Shown here in pieces: positions 49,917 to 58,223 of a stretch of 64,000 nucleotides of DNA. Source of the stretch: Anaerolinea sp. (GTDB lineage Bacteria; Chloroflexota; Dehalococcoidia; Tepidiformales; Tepidiformaceae); the NCBI GenBank assembly GCA_013822275.1, contig PNKC01000009.1, positions 1-64,000 on the forward strand, read 5' to 3'. The notes under the pieces were generated by a model, which was not told where the DNA came from, did no database searches, and saw only the letters and a list, made by a program, of their open reading frames with translations. The stretch's first letter is position 1, and each line of letters opens with the position of its first letter. The translations under genes and the position numbers were made by a program.

Positions 49917-50858
49917 ATGAACAACTACGACATCGTGATCGTCGGCGGGGGCGGCGCTGGTCTGACGGCCGCGATCTACGCGGCGCGGGCGCGGCGCAAG
50001 ACCGTCGTCTTCGAGCACAAGGTTACCGGCGGCCAGATCGCTACGACCGATATCGTTGAGAACTTCCCCGGCTTCCCGCAAGGCGTCAACGGCTTTGACC
50101 TGGCGCAGCTCTTCGCGCAGCAGGCCGTGAAGTTCGGCGCTGAGATGCGTTACGAGGGTGTGACATCCCTCACCGCCCGGCCGGACGGCGGCTTCCGCCT
50201 CGAAACGTCATCCGGCGAGGTCACGGCGCGCGCGGTGATCGTCACAGCCGGCGCGGAGTACAACAAGCTTGGCGTACCCGGCGAGGAACGGCTCACCGGC
50301 AAAGGCGTGAGCTACTGCGCAACGTGCGATGCCGCCTTCTTCGCCAACCAGGATGTCATCGTGGTCGGCGGCGGCGACGCGGCCCTGGACGAGGGCCTGT
50401 TCGTGACCCGCTACGTCCGTTCCGTCACGATCGTCCACCGCCGCGACCAGTTGCGGGCGAGCGCCGTCCTCCGGGAACGCGCCTTCGCGAACCCAAAGAT
50501 CAGCTTCATCTGGGACACGGTGGTCGAGGCCATCGAGGGGGCGGACGCGGTTGAGGCGGCGCTGCTCCGCAACGTCAAAACGGGTGAAACCAGGCGCTTT
50601 CCCACCTCGGCTGTCTTTGTCTTCATCGGCCAAACGCCGAGCAGCCACCTCCTCCAGGGCCTGGTTGACCTGGACGCCGGCGGTCACGCCCTCGTTGACC
50701 TCGAAATGAAGACGAGCGTCCAGGGACTGTTCGTCGCCGGAGACGTGCGGACGCAGGCGGCTCGCCAGCTCGTCAGCGCCGCTGGTGACGGCGCGACGGC
50801 CGCGATCAGCGCGGAGCGCTACCTCAACTCACTTGAACACGCCCAACCGGCGAAGTAA
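49917..50858 (+). CDS. trxB: Thioredoxin-disulfide reductase
   Basis: The 313-residue FAD/NADPH enzyme reduces thioredoxin. FAD motifs are DIVIVGGGGAGLTAAIYAAR and the late FVAGDVRTQAARQLVSAAGD. The redox-active site is VSYCATCDAAFF (C-x2-C), and the NADPH domain shows VIVVGGGDAALDEGLFVTRY and VHRRDQLRAS. An AGAGG lies 9 nt before the ATG. It is expressed from a promoter overlapped by a CsoR-type operator. Confidence 0.96.
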   Translation: MNNYDIVIVGGGGAGLTAAIYAARARRKTVVFEHKVTGGQIATTDIVENFPGFPQGVNGFDLAQLFAQQAVKFGAEMRYEGVTSLTARPDGGFRLETSSGEVTARAVIVTAGAEYNKLGVPGEERLTGKGVSYCATCDAAFFANQDVIVVGGGDAALDEGLFVTRYVRSVTIVHRRDQLRASAVLRERAFANPKISFIWDTVVEAIEGADAVEAALLRNVKTGETRRFPTSAVFVFIGQTPSSHLLQGLVDLDAGGHALVDLEMKTSVQGLFVAGDVRTQAARQLVSAAGDGATAAISAERYLNSLEHAQPAK

Positions 50859-50864
50859 AGCGCC

Positions 50865-51167
50865 TCACGCGTCGTCGGGAGTGGGCAGGCCCTTCGAGAG
50901 GCTCTCGTAACGGCGGGCGTACTTGCCCACGTCTGGCTCCGGCCCCATGGCGGCGTCCACTTCCTTGCCCCACTTCGCCTCGGCTTCGGCCAGTTGGTCC
51001 GCCATAGTCAGGTGGCGGGCGAACTTGCTTACGATGCGCCGCATCTGGTGTCCGCGCTCCTTCCCCCTTTTCGGGCAGGGGGGCGGCTCCACGTCGGTCT
51101 GTATGGTGCGCTTGAAAACTTCTTCCACGGTCCCGCATTTGGAGCACTTGAACTCATACAGAGGCAT
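50865..51167 (-). CDS. FmdB-family zinc-ribbon protein with a degenerate second knuckle
   Basis: The 100-residue protein starts MPLYEFKCSKCGTVEEVFKR, the classical FmdB zinc-ribbon opening. The second CxxC reads PPPCPKRGKERG, with Arg in place of one cysteine, so zinc coordination would be incomplete. The C-terminal half is charged. It is convergent with trxB (6 nt apart). FmdB-like proteins are putative regulators of unknown mechanism. Confidence 0.75.
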   Translation of the reverse strand: MPLYEFKCSKCGTVEEVFKRTIQTDVEPPPCPKRGKERGHQMRRIVSKFARHLTMADQLAEAEAKWGKEVDAAMGPEPDVGKYARRYESLSKGLPTPDDA

Positions 51168-51275
51168 GTCGCCTAGCCTACATCAGCCACCGCGCACCTG
51201 CGATGCTCGCGTCCGGCACGAACCGCCCCCGCAGCCGTATACTCCACGGAGCCGCCAGGGCTTTGAGGGTGCGCC

Positions 51276-51815
51276 GTGAGTGAGACATCGAACTACCGCT
51301 CGGAATTGACATCCCGGCTCCGCTCCGCGACCGACGACATCGCCTGGTCCGTCCGTGCTCTGCCCGCTGAAGAGGCGGCGTACAGGCCATCCGAAGGCGA
51401 ATGGTCCATCCATGAACACCTCGCTCACCTGCGCGACATGGAGCAGCAGGTCTACCTCCCACTCCTTCGCTGGGCGACCATCCCCGAGATGCTGGACCCG
51501 CTCGACTACAGCCGCCGCGATTGGCACGAGCATCGCTACCGGCCGGCGGAACCGTTGAGCGGCATCCTCGACGACCTCAGCCGCATCCGCGATGAGGAGC
51601 TGGCGATCTTTCGAAGCATGGCGGACCACGTTTGGACCCGCTTCCGGACGGATACCCGTTGGGGCCCCCTCACCTGCCAATGGCTCGCCGAGTTGATGTA
51701 CCGGCACGTGCTGGACCACCTCCAGGGCATCATGGCGCTCAGGCAGGACCTCCATCTTGCCGCGCTCCAACCACCGCCGGTGGTGGTTGGCGGCTACATC
51801 GGAGGCCAGGCGTAG
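51276..51815 (+). CDS. DinB-fold protein
   Basis: The 179-residue four-helix-bundle protein has DinB-type metal-binding histidines in WSIHEHLAHLRDMEQQVYLP and LMYRHVLDHLQGIMALRQ. The start is GTG 51276. DinB/YfiT proteins include thiol-dependent transferases (for example bacillithiol or mycothiol S-transferases); the activity here is unknown. It lies 3 nt upstream of the CitE-like gene, so they form an operon. Confidence 0.84.
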   Translation: MSETSNYRSELTSRLRSATDDIAWSVRALPAEEAAYRPSEGEWSIHEHLAHLRDMEQQVYLPLLRWATIPEMLDPLDYSRRDWHEHRYRPAEPLSGILDDLSRIRDEELAIFRSMADHVWTRFRTDTRWGPLTCQWLAELMYRHVLDHLQGIMALRQDLHLAALQPPPVVVGGYIGGQA

Positions 51816-51818
51816 CGT

Positions 51819-52628
51819 ATGCCGCTCCGTAGCATCGTCATGATCCCCGCCCACGGGGCCGGCCTGGACGAGGCGCTCGCTTCCGCGGCCGATGCCATCG
51901 CATTCACGCTCGCGGATACCTCCACGTCCCTGGCGGAGTTGCGGCAGCTTGCCAGCGCCGGTCTTACCCGCGTGGCCGAAGCCGCCAAGACCGGGCTCGC
52001 CGTGGTGAACCACCCCCGCACCCAGTTGCTGCGCGACGACGTGCACGCGCTCGTCGGCTCCCACCTGAAGGGCGTGATTCTTCCCCATGCGGTGGACCCG
52101 CAAGACATCAGGGACCTCGCGGTTGCGTTGCGCGAGTTGGAGCTTCGTCATGCGATCGAGCCCGGCGAAATCGCAGCCTACCCCGTCATCGATACCGCGC
52201 GCGGCCTCCTCCGTGCCGCGGAGATCGTGCATGCCGCGCCGCGGGTCGCTGGCCTCGTCTTCGACAGCCGCGCCTACGCCCAGGACATCGGCGCGCGGCA
52301 GGAAGAGACCGGGCCACGCCTCGCGTACGCGCGCGGAGCCGTGGTCGCTGCTGCCCGCGCGTTCGAAAAACGTCCTCTCATCGCCGCTCAGCCTCTCCAG
52401 ATCGCGCATCTTGCTCAGTACGGCTTTGCGGGCGTGGTTCTTCCCGACGCGCGGGCCGTCGCCCAGGCGAACGCCGCCTTCACACCCCAGGCAGCAGCGA
52501 TAGACCTGGCGCAGCGCCAGATCAGCGCCTACGACGCGGCCCGCGCTGAGGGCGCCTGGGTGGCTCGCCTGGACTCGCAGGTCGTGGATGCTCACACAGC
52601 GCGCAAGGCACGCCAGGCCTTCGAGTGA
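51819..52628 (+). CDS. HpcH/HpaI aldolase/citrate-lyase beta-like protein, degenerate
   Basis: The 269-residue TIM-barrel protein resembles CitE (MPLRSIVMIPAHGAGLDEAL, GVILPHAVDPQDIRDLAVAL, GLVFDSRAYAQDIGARQEET). In CitE-like enzymes the loop reads FGxxDLxxDLG with a metal-binding Asp; here the corresponding position appears to be Ala (FDSRAYAQDIG), and the usual ETA is DTA. It may have lost lyase activity or use another substrate. Confidence 0.72.
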   Translation: MPLRSIVMIPAHGAGLDEALASAADAIAFTLADTSTSLAELRQLASAGLTRVAEAAKTGLAVVNHPRTQLLRDDVHALVGSHLKGVILPHAVDPQDIRDLAVALRELELRHAIEPGEIAAYPVIDTARGLLRAAEIVHAAPRVAGLVFDSRAYAQDIGARQEETGPRLAYARGAVVAAARAFEKRPLIAAQPLQIAHLAQYGFAGVVLPDARAVAQANAAFTPQAAAIDLAQRQISAYDAARAEGAWVARLDSQVVDAHTARKARQAFE

Positions 52629-52629
52629 T

Positions 52630-53727
52630 CTACGGATGCTCCGCCGCCCACTCCGCCGCCAGCCGGCTGAGGAGGGGATCGGCCTCTCGCATCGCCGTAC
52701 CGGGGTCGGGCGCGATCGCCATCAGGGTGCGCACGTTCGCGGCTGCACTTTCCGCCCTGCCGGCGAACACCACCACCGGCTTTCCAAGCTCAGTGGCCAT
52801 CTCCACGATGCGTCCCGTCACCTTGCCTTGCAGCGACTGGGAGTCGAAGCTGCCTTCGCCCGTGACCACCAGGTCGCAGGTGGCCATGCGTTCGCGCAGG
52901 TGGGTGGTGCGGGCAACGAGGTCAAAGCCGCTTTCGATGCGCGCACCCAGGAACGCAACGAGGCCCGCGGCCAGCCCGCCCGCCGCCCCGCCGCCCGGGA
53001 TGCCTCCAACGGCAACCCCCAGGGAGCGGTTGAGGACGGCCCCATAGCGGAGGAGCGCGGCTTCAAGCAGTTCCACCTGCGCGGCGTCCGCACCCTTCTG
53101 CGGGGCGTAGGTCGCCGCTGCGCCGTCCGGGCCCGTCAGCGGGTTGGTAACGTCGGTCGCGACGACGACCTCGATGCGTCCCACCCACTCCGGCGGTTGC
53201 CAGTCGATCCGCGCGAGACCAGCCAGCGGCGCCCCTCCGGGCGGAAGCTCTGTCCCGTCTTCACCCCGGAACCGTGCCCCCAGGGCGCGTGCCATCCCCG
53301 CGCCGCCGTCCGTTGTGGCGCTCCCGCCCACCCCGACGACGATCCGCGAGGGCCCCTCGCGCGCCGCTTCGGCGATCAGTTCGCCCACGCCCGCCGTGTC
53401 CGCGTGCAGCGGGTCCAGTTCGTCCGCCCGCAGGTGGAACAGGCCGTTTGCCTGGGCCGCTTCGATGACGATCTCGCCGCTGTCACGCACGCGGAGCCAC
53501 CGCCCGAGCACCGGCCGGCCAAGCGCGTCGTGGACCACGGTCGCCGCGGTGTCGGCCTTCACGGCTTTACGCAACGCCTCCAGGAAGCCGGGACCCCCGT
53601 CGGACATCGGCAGGATGTCGAACGTCCACTCCGGGCGGGACTGGCGAAGCCCCTGGCGGATTGCCAGGGCCGCTTCATCGGATGACAGGCTGCCCTTGAA
53701 CTCCTGGGGCGCGATCAGCACGCGCAC
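52630..53727 (-). CDS. Glycerate kinase
   Basis: The 365-residue GlxK/GarK-family kinase phosphorylates glycerate, linking C2/C3 acid use to glycolysis. The family is clear from VLIAPQEFKGSLSSDEAALA, LPMSDGGPGFLEAL, GVGGSATTDGGAGMARALGA, and the catalytic-region signatures GGGAAGGLAAGLVAFLGARI and VTGEGSFDSQSLQGKVTGRI. It is convergent with the CitE-like gene (1 nt apart) and follows a small membrane protein. Confidence 0.94.
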   Translation of the reverse strand: MRVLIAPQEFKGSLSSDEAALAIRQGLRQSRPEWTFDILPMSDGGPGFLEALRKAVKADTAATVVHDALGRPVLGRWLRVRDSGEIVIEAAQANGLFHLRADELDPLHADTAGVGELIAEAAREGPSRIVVGVGGSATTDGGAGMARALGARFRGEDGTELPPGGAPLAGLARIDWQPPEWVGRIEVVVATDVTNPLTGPDGAAATYAPQKGADAAQVELLEAALLRYGAVLNRSLGVAVGGIPGGGAAGGLAAGLVAFLGARIESGFDLVARTTHLRERMATCDLVVTGEGSFDSQSLQGKVTGRIVEMATELGKPVVVFAGRAESAAANVRTLMAIAPDPGTAMREADPLLSRLAAEWAAEHP

Positions 53728-53730
53728 GCC

Positions 53731-53910
53731 TCAGAACTCCCTTCGGTATAACTGGATCAAGGCGAGGAGAAAGATGAACGCGATGTACAGCCAGATGGCG
53801 TTGCGCCCAAACTTGAGCATGTCCCGCGCCTGCCTGGATCGGAAGGCGACGGCCATGACGGCCAGCCCGCCGAACCCGAGGATCAGCGCCCAGACGAAGA
53901 CCGCCTTCAT
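53731..53910 (-). CDS. Small two-helix membrane protein
   Basis: The 59-residue protein starts MKAVFVWALILGFGGLAVMA and ends NAIWLYIAFIFLLALIQLY plus RREF, with two hydrophobic segments of about 18-20 residues separated by the charged FRSRQARDMLKFGR. It lies 3 nt upstream of glycerate kinase on the same strand, so co-transcription is likely. Function is unknown. The clear membrane topology favours a real gene. Confidence 0.6.
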   Translation of the reverse strand: MKAVFVWALILGFGGLAVMAVAFRSRQARDMLKFGRNAIWLYIAFIFLLALIQLYRREF

Positions 53911-53940
53911 GGTGCGGTCACCTGACTGCGCCGCAGCACG

Positions 53941-54339
53941 CTAGGCGTCGCCGGTGACCGTGCGCTTCGTGAAGCGCCATTCGCCGCCTTGTTTTGCCAG
54001 CTCGTCATTGTAGATGGCCGTGGTGAGGACGTTGGCGGGGGGCTTTTCACCCGGGTTCAGGAGAAACAACGCGAGATAGCAACTCCCGGTCGCTGCACCG
54101 TCCCCGGCGGCGTTGATGACCAGGTTGTTGATCCAGTGGCGCGCCTTCATGCGCGACCCGAAGGCGGTTGCGAACCCTGCGAGGGCCTCTGTCCCGGTGA
54201 AGGTTCCGCTGGCCGAACTGAATACGCCGTCCGCGCTGAAGCATGCGGCCCAGGCGGCGCCGTTGCCGGAGTCGATGGCGTGGTTGTAACGCGCGTAGAG
54301 CTGCTGGATGGCGAGTTGGTCTTCGGTTGAAAGCCCCAT
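53941..54339 (-). CDS. SnoaL-like (NTF2-fold) protein
   Basis: The 132-residue protein has STEDQLAIQQLYARYNHAID, ACFSADGVFSSASGTFTGTE and GEWRFTKRTVTGDA, the pattern of the SnoaL_4 branch. Such proteins are small-molecule isomerases, hydrolases or ring-cleavage accessories. It lies 30 nt upstream of the small membrane protein on the same strand. Confidence 0.82.
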   Translation of the reverse strand: MGLSTEDQLAIQQLYARYNHAIDSGNGAAWAACFSADGVFSSASGTFTGTEALAGFATAFGSRMKARHWINNLVINAAGDGAATGSCYLALFLLNPGEKPPANVLTTAIYNDELAKQGGEWRFTKRTVTGDA

Positions 54340-54482
54340 TGGTCACTCCAGGGAGTAGGAATGTGCGCAGCATACCGGGCAAGACGGCTTTCCGCAGGCG
54401 GCCCACCGCCCGTCCCGCCAACGCCCTCTTGGCGTACGATAGCAGCGCCGCGGACCTACGAGGCGCGGCCAAAGGAAGCCAG

Positions 54483-55151
54483 ATGTTGATCCGCACCGGC
54501 GCTTTGCTCCTCGGCGCAATGCTCATCCTTTCCGCTTGCGAAAGCAGCCGCGACTACCCTGAGAAGGGTGACGACGAGTACGACCTCGAGGCCATGGCGC
54601 TGACAGAGGCCGACCTGCCCGAAGGGTTTACCAAGGAGGAGATCCCGGAGCCCGAGTTCAACAACGAACTCTGGGCGGAGTTCTTCGGCGTGGACGACGT
54701 GGAAGCCAAGCTTGCCCAGCTTGAGGCGCAAAGCCGGATTAAGTCTCGCGTAACCAGTTTCCAGCCGGCCGAACTCGGCCGTATCTTCCGCGTGACCACC
54801 TTCTCCACTCTCTACGAAACCGAAAAAGCCGCCGAGGACTCCAGCAGGAAGTTCGCGTGCGGCCTGCCGATCGATGACAAGCAAGAACTCGACCCGTTCG
54901 CGGTGCCGGTCATCGGGCAGGCCGCCAACGGATTCTTCGTCTCCAACTCCAGCGAAGGCGGCCTCCGCCTCATCGATACAACCGTCTGCTTCCAAACCGG
55001 CCGCGTGCTCCACGCCGTCCAGCAAACCGGGCTTCCAGGGACCGAGGACATCGCCCTCGCCGTCCGCCTCGCCCGCCGGATGGAGGCGCACGTGAACGAC
55101 GCGTTCGATGGCAAACAAACAACCGAAGCGCGCACGCCGGAGGGCGGCTAA
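54483..55151 (+). CDS. Predicted lipoprotein of unknown function
   Basis: The 222-residue protein has a signal peptide with lipobox (MLIRTGALLLGAMLILSAC), followed by an acidic linker (SSRDYPEKGDDEYDLEAM) and a domain containing LTEADLPEGFTKEEIPE and FRVTTFSTLYETEKAAEDS. It probably faces the outside of the membrane. ATG 54483 is chosen because the lipobox is then at residue 19. It is convergent with the thioesterase gene (4-nt overlap). Confidence 0.8.
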   Translation: MLIRTGALLLGAMLILSACESSRDYPEKGDDEYDLEAMALTEADLPEGFTKEEIPEPEFNNELWAEFFGVDDVEAKLAQLEAQSRIKSRVTSFQPAELGRIFRVTTFSTLYETEKAAEDSSRKFACGLPIDDKQELDPFAVPVIGQAANGFFVSNSSEGGLRLIDTTVCFQTGRVLHAVQQTGLPGTEDIALAVRLARRMEAHVNDAFDGKQTTEARTPEGG

Positions 55152-55756
55152 ACGCCCCCGCGGTCCATTGGCCGGAGCGCGTAGATGGTCCGCCCTTTCG
55201 CGCAGAGCCTCCCACCGCTATCCACAATCGTGACTTCGGTGACCATTATGGTCCGCCCCTTGCGCAGCACCTCAGCGATGGCGTCGATGTAATCGCCAAC
55301 GGCGGGACGCAGGTAGGTGATGTTCAGGTCCACCGTCCCGGCGGCGCGTTCGGACTTTCGCAAGAGCGGCACCATCGCCCGAAGCATGGCGATGTCCACC
55401 ATCGCGGCGAGCACCCCGCCGTGGACGCCCCCGTTTACCCCGCCGAGCGTCACGCGCCCCGTTGTCAGCCGGACCCGGGCGTACCCCGGCCGCAGCTCTT
55501 CCAGCGTGAGGCCAAGTGCTTCATGGAGCATCGTCCGGTCAAAAAGCCGCTTCGCGCTGTCGAAGTCGAGTGGTTCCTGCGCGTCCTCTGGCTGGCCCTC
55601 GGCGAGGGGCGAAGGGCCAGAGTCCGGTTTCTTCGCGTGGGCGTCGTCCTCTTCGGCCTGCTTCGCCCGCGCCCACTCCATCATCCGCTCCTCCCAGGGA
55701 AGCTGCTGGCTGGCGGCCTCGGCTAGATCCTCGCCGGGACGCGTCTCGTCCGTCAC
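55148..55756 (-). CDS. PaaI-type hotdog thioesterase with N-terminal extension
   Basis: The hotdog domain occupies the C-terminal 130 residues (LGLTLEELRPGYARVRLTTG, GGVHGGVLAAMVDIAMLRAM, VDLNITYLRPAVGDYIDAIA). The HGG is typical of the PaaI family, which cleaves acyl-CoA thioesters. The first 70 residues are charged, low complexity and absent from most members (KPDSGPSPLAEGQPEDAQEP). The start is GTG 55756; a shorter start may be real. Confidence 0.8.
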   Translation of the reverse strand: MTDETRPGEDLAEAASQQLPWEERMMEWARAKQAEEDDAHAKKPDSGPSPLAEGQPEDAQEPLDFDSAKRLFDRTMLHEALGLTLEELRPGYARVRLTTGRVTLGGVNGGVHGGVLAAMVDIAMLRAMVPLLRKSERAAGTVDLNITYLRPAVGDYIDAIAEVLRKGRTIMVTEVTIVDSGGRLCAKGRTIYALRPMDRGGV

Positions 55757-55839
55757 CTGGCAGACTGGCCGGGCAAAGCGTCCGTCGCGGGGTAGTGCGT
55801 CATGGCGCGATTGTCATCTGTCGCAGGGGCGGTTGTCGA

Positions 55840-56640
55840 TCAAACTCTGTCCGGCGCCGGACGCTCCAGCCGCGTGGCCAACCATTCCCTGGGCTTGTGG
55901 CGGTAACGTTCGATCAGCCACGCGATCCCCAGCCCGGCGAAGGACACGATCGCCCCGGCCACCGCGTCGATGATGAAATGGTTCCCGGTCATGACTATCG
56001 CGAAGAACATCGCGACTGGCCAGACAGCCCCGAACAGCCACCAGAGCGGATGCTTCCCCACGTAAGCGACCACCGCCCCGAGCAGCATCGACCATCCGAA
56101 GTGCAGGCTCGGGATGGCCGCGAACGGGTTGACGAACGCCTTCGTTTCCTGCGCGTTATAGCCGACCCGGTCGAAGGCAGCCATCGTGTCGATAAACCCC
56201 GCGAACGGGACGAGCCGTGGCGGCGCAACCGGGAAAGCCCAGTAGATGACAACGCCAATCGCGCCCGAGGCGAGGAAGGCGTTGCGGGTCAGCCGGTAGG
56301 TGTCGCGGTGCCCCACGTATAGCCACAGCGCGATGACGATGACGAGGGGCATGTGCCCCCAGAAGTAGATCCAGTTCATCGTCTTGATCAGCCAGTAATG
56401 GTCCAGGATCCAGGACTGCATCTCCAGCTCCCAGTAGATGCGGAGCTGCTGTTCCAGTTCGATGACGTTGAACCCCCGGACCATCGCTTCGCCCGCGCGC
56501 CCCACCACCGACCCGCGGATGAGGAAGTACACGAGGAAGGCGGAAACCACCACCACCAATTCGTGCAGCCCTACCTTCGCGCTGGCCTGCCAGGCCCGGC
56601 CGGCGTGGTCCCGCAGCCGCGCACCCTCAACCCCCGTCAC
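55840..56640 (-). CDS. PAP2-superfamily membrane phosphatase/phosphotransferase (copy 2)
   Basis: The 266-residue protein parallels copy 1 (19403-20254): AIPSLHFGWSMLLGAVVAYV, TGNHFIIDAVAGAIVSFAGL and FPVAPPRLVPFAGFIDTMAA, with an ELEQQLRIYWELEMQSW segment before the core. It has about six hydrophobic segments. It probably acts on a phosphorylated lipid. It is divergent from pepA. Confidence 0.87.
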   Translation of the reverse strand: MTGVEGARLRDHAGRAWQASAKVGLHELVVVVSAFLVYFLIRGSVVGRAGEAMVRGFNVIELEQQLRIYWELEMQSWILDHYWLIKTMNWIYFWGHMPLVIVIALWLYVGHRDTYRLTRNAFLASGAIGVVIYWAFPVAPPRLVPFAGFIDTMAAFDRVGYNAQETKAFVNPFAAIPSLHFGWSMLLGAVVAYVGKHPLWWLFGAVWPVAMFFAIVMTGNHFIIDAVAGAIVSFAGLGIAWLIERYRHKPREWLATRLERPAPDRV

Positions 56641-56720
56641 GTCGCATGTCCCCCATCTTCGCTGTCCACTACACTCTCCCTCTGAACGGTAGCAAAGATC
56701 GCTTTTGGAGTAACGACACG

Positions 56721-58223
56721 GTGGAGTTCACTGTCACGGGCGGAGATATCACGAAGTCCAATGCGGACGCCGTCATCGTCAACCTGTTCGAAGGCGTGAC
56801 AGCGCCGGGCGGCGGGACGGGCGCGATGGACCGCGCCCTCGGCGGCGTCATCAGCCAGCTCATCCAGCAGGGCGACATCCGGGGCAAATCCGGCGAAATC
56901 ACTCTCATCCACACCATGGGAAAAGTCCCCACGCCACGGGTCATCGTTGCCGGCCTCGGCAAGCAGAAGGGCTTCGACATCGACGCGGTCCGCAATCTCG
57001 CCGCGAACGCCGTCCGGTTCGCGCGCAAGCCCGGCATAAAGTCAGTCGCCACGCTCGCTCATGGCGCCGGCATCGGCGGACTCGATGCGGAGCAGTGCGC
57101 ACAGGCGATCGCCGAAGGAGCCCTCCTCGGCGCCTACCGTTTCCTGAAGCACAAGGCTCCCGACGAGAACGGCTCCGAGATCACAAGTTTCTCCATCGTC
57201 GAGTCGGACGCCGCGAAAGTCCCGGCGATGGACGCCGCTGCCAGGCGGGGCGTCATCGCCGCCGAAGCGACAAACTTCGCCCGCGACCTCGCGAATGAGC
57301 CCGCCAACCACCTCAACCCGACGGACCTCGCAGCCCGCGCCGAGGCGCTCGCCCGTGAGACCGGCATCGAGTTCGAAGTGCTTGAACGCGCGGACATGGA
57401 GCGCAAAGGCATGGGCTCGCTCCTTTCCGTGGCGAAGGGGAGCGCCCAGCCGCCGAAGCTCATCCGCATGGGATACCGCGGCCGCGCTGGCGAAGGCTGG
57501 GACCTCGCGCTCGTGGGCAAGGGCATCACCTTCGACACGGGCGGGATCAGCATCAAACCGGCCGCCAACATGGAGGCGATGAAGGCCGACATGACGGGCG
57601 CGGCGTCCGTTGTGGCCGCTCTCGGCGCAATCGCGCGCCTGCAGGCGAAGACCAATGTCGTCGCCATCGCCCCATGCACGGAGAACATGCCGGGCGGCAA
57701 CGCGACCAAGCCGGGCGATGTGGTTACCGCCATGAATGGGCGCACGATCGAAGTGATCAACACGGACGCCGAAGGCCGCCTCGTCCTGGCGGACGCGCTC
57801 TGCTGGGCGAAGGAGTTGGGTGCGGTCCACATCCTTGATGTCGCAACGCTCACCGGGGCGGTGACTCATGCCCTGGGCGACGCCTGCGTGGGCCTGATGA
57901 CCAACAACGACGCTTTCTGTTCGAAGCTCGAAGCCGCTTCCGCCCTGGCAGGCGAAAAGACCTGGCGGCTGCCGATGTTCAAGGAGTACGACGAGTACAT
58001 TAAGAGCGACGTTGCCGACCAGATGAATACGACGAAGAAGGGCGCCGGCGCTATCGCGGGCGCGAAGTTCCTGGAGCCCTTCGTCGGCGACACGCCCTGG
58101 ATCCACATGGACATCGCCGGGGTAGACAACATGCCGGCGGACAAGGGCTGGATCGCCAAGGGCGCCAGCGGCTACAGCGTCCGCGCCATGATCAACCTGG
58201 CGCTCGCGATGGCGGAGAGCTAA
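56721..58223 (+). CDS. pepA: Leucyl aminopeptidase (M17 family)
   Basis: The 500-residue metallopeptidase removes N-terminal residues. The signature NTDAEGRLVLADAL holds metal ligands, and LALVGKGITFDTGGISIKPA and ADMTGAASVVAALGAIA complete the site. GTG 56721 (VEFTVTGGDITKSNADAVIV) gives the family N-terminus and follows GGAG; the frame to ATG 56646 would add 25 residues. It is convergent with the GNAT gene (4-nt overlap). Confidence 0.94.
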   Translation: MEFTVTGGDITKSNADAVIVNLFEGVTAPGGGTGAMDRALGGVISQLIQQGDIRGKSGEITLIHTMGKVPTPRVIVAGLGKQKGFDIDAVRNLAANAVRFARKPGIKSVATLAHGAGIGGLDAEQCAQAIAEGALLGAYRFLKHKAPDENGSEITSFSIVESDAAKVPAMDAAARRGVIAAEATNFARDLANEPANHLNPTDLAARAEALARETGIEFEVLERADMERKGMGSLLSVAKGSAQPPKLIRMGYRGRAGEGWDLALVGKGITFDTGGISIKPAANMEAMKADMTGAASVVAALGAIARLQAKTNVVAIAPCTENMPGGNATKPGDVVTAMNGRTIEVINTDAEGRLVLADALCWAKELGAVHILDVATLTGAVTHALGDACVGLMTNNDAFCSKLEAASALAGEKTWRLPMFKEYDEYIKSDVADQMNTTKKGAGAIAGAKFLEPFVGDTPWIHMDIAGVDNMPADKGWIAKGASGYSVRAMINLALAMAES

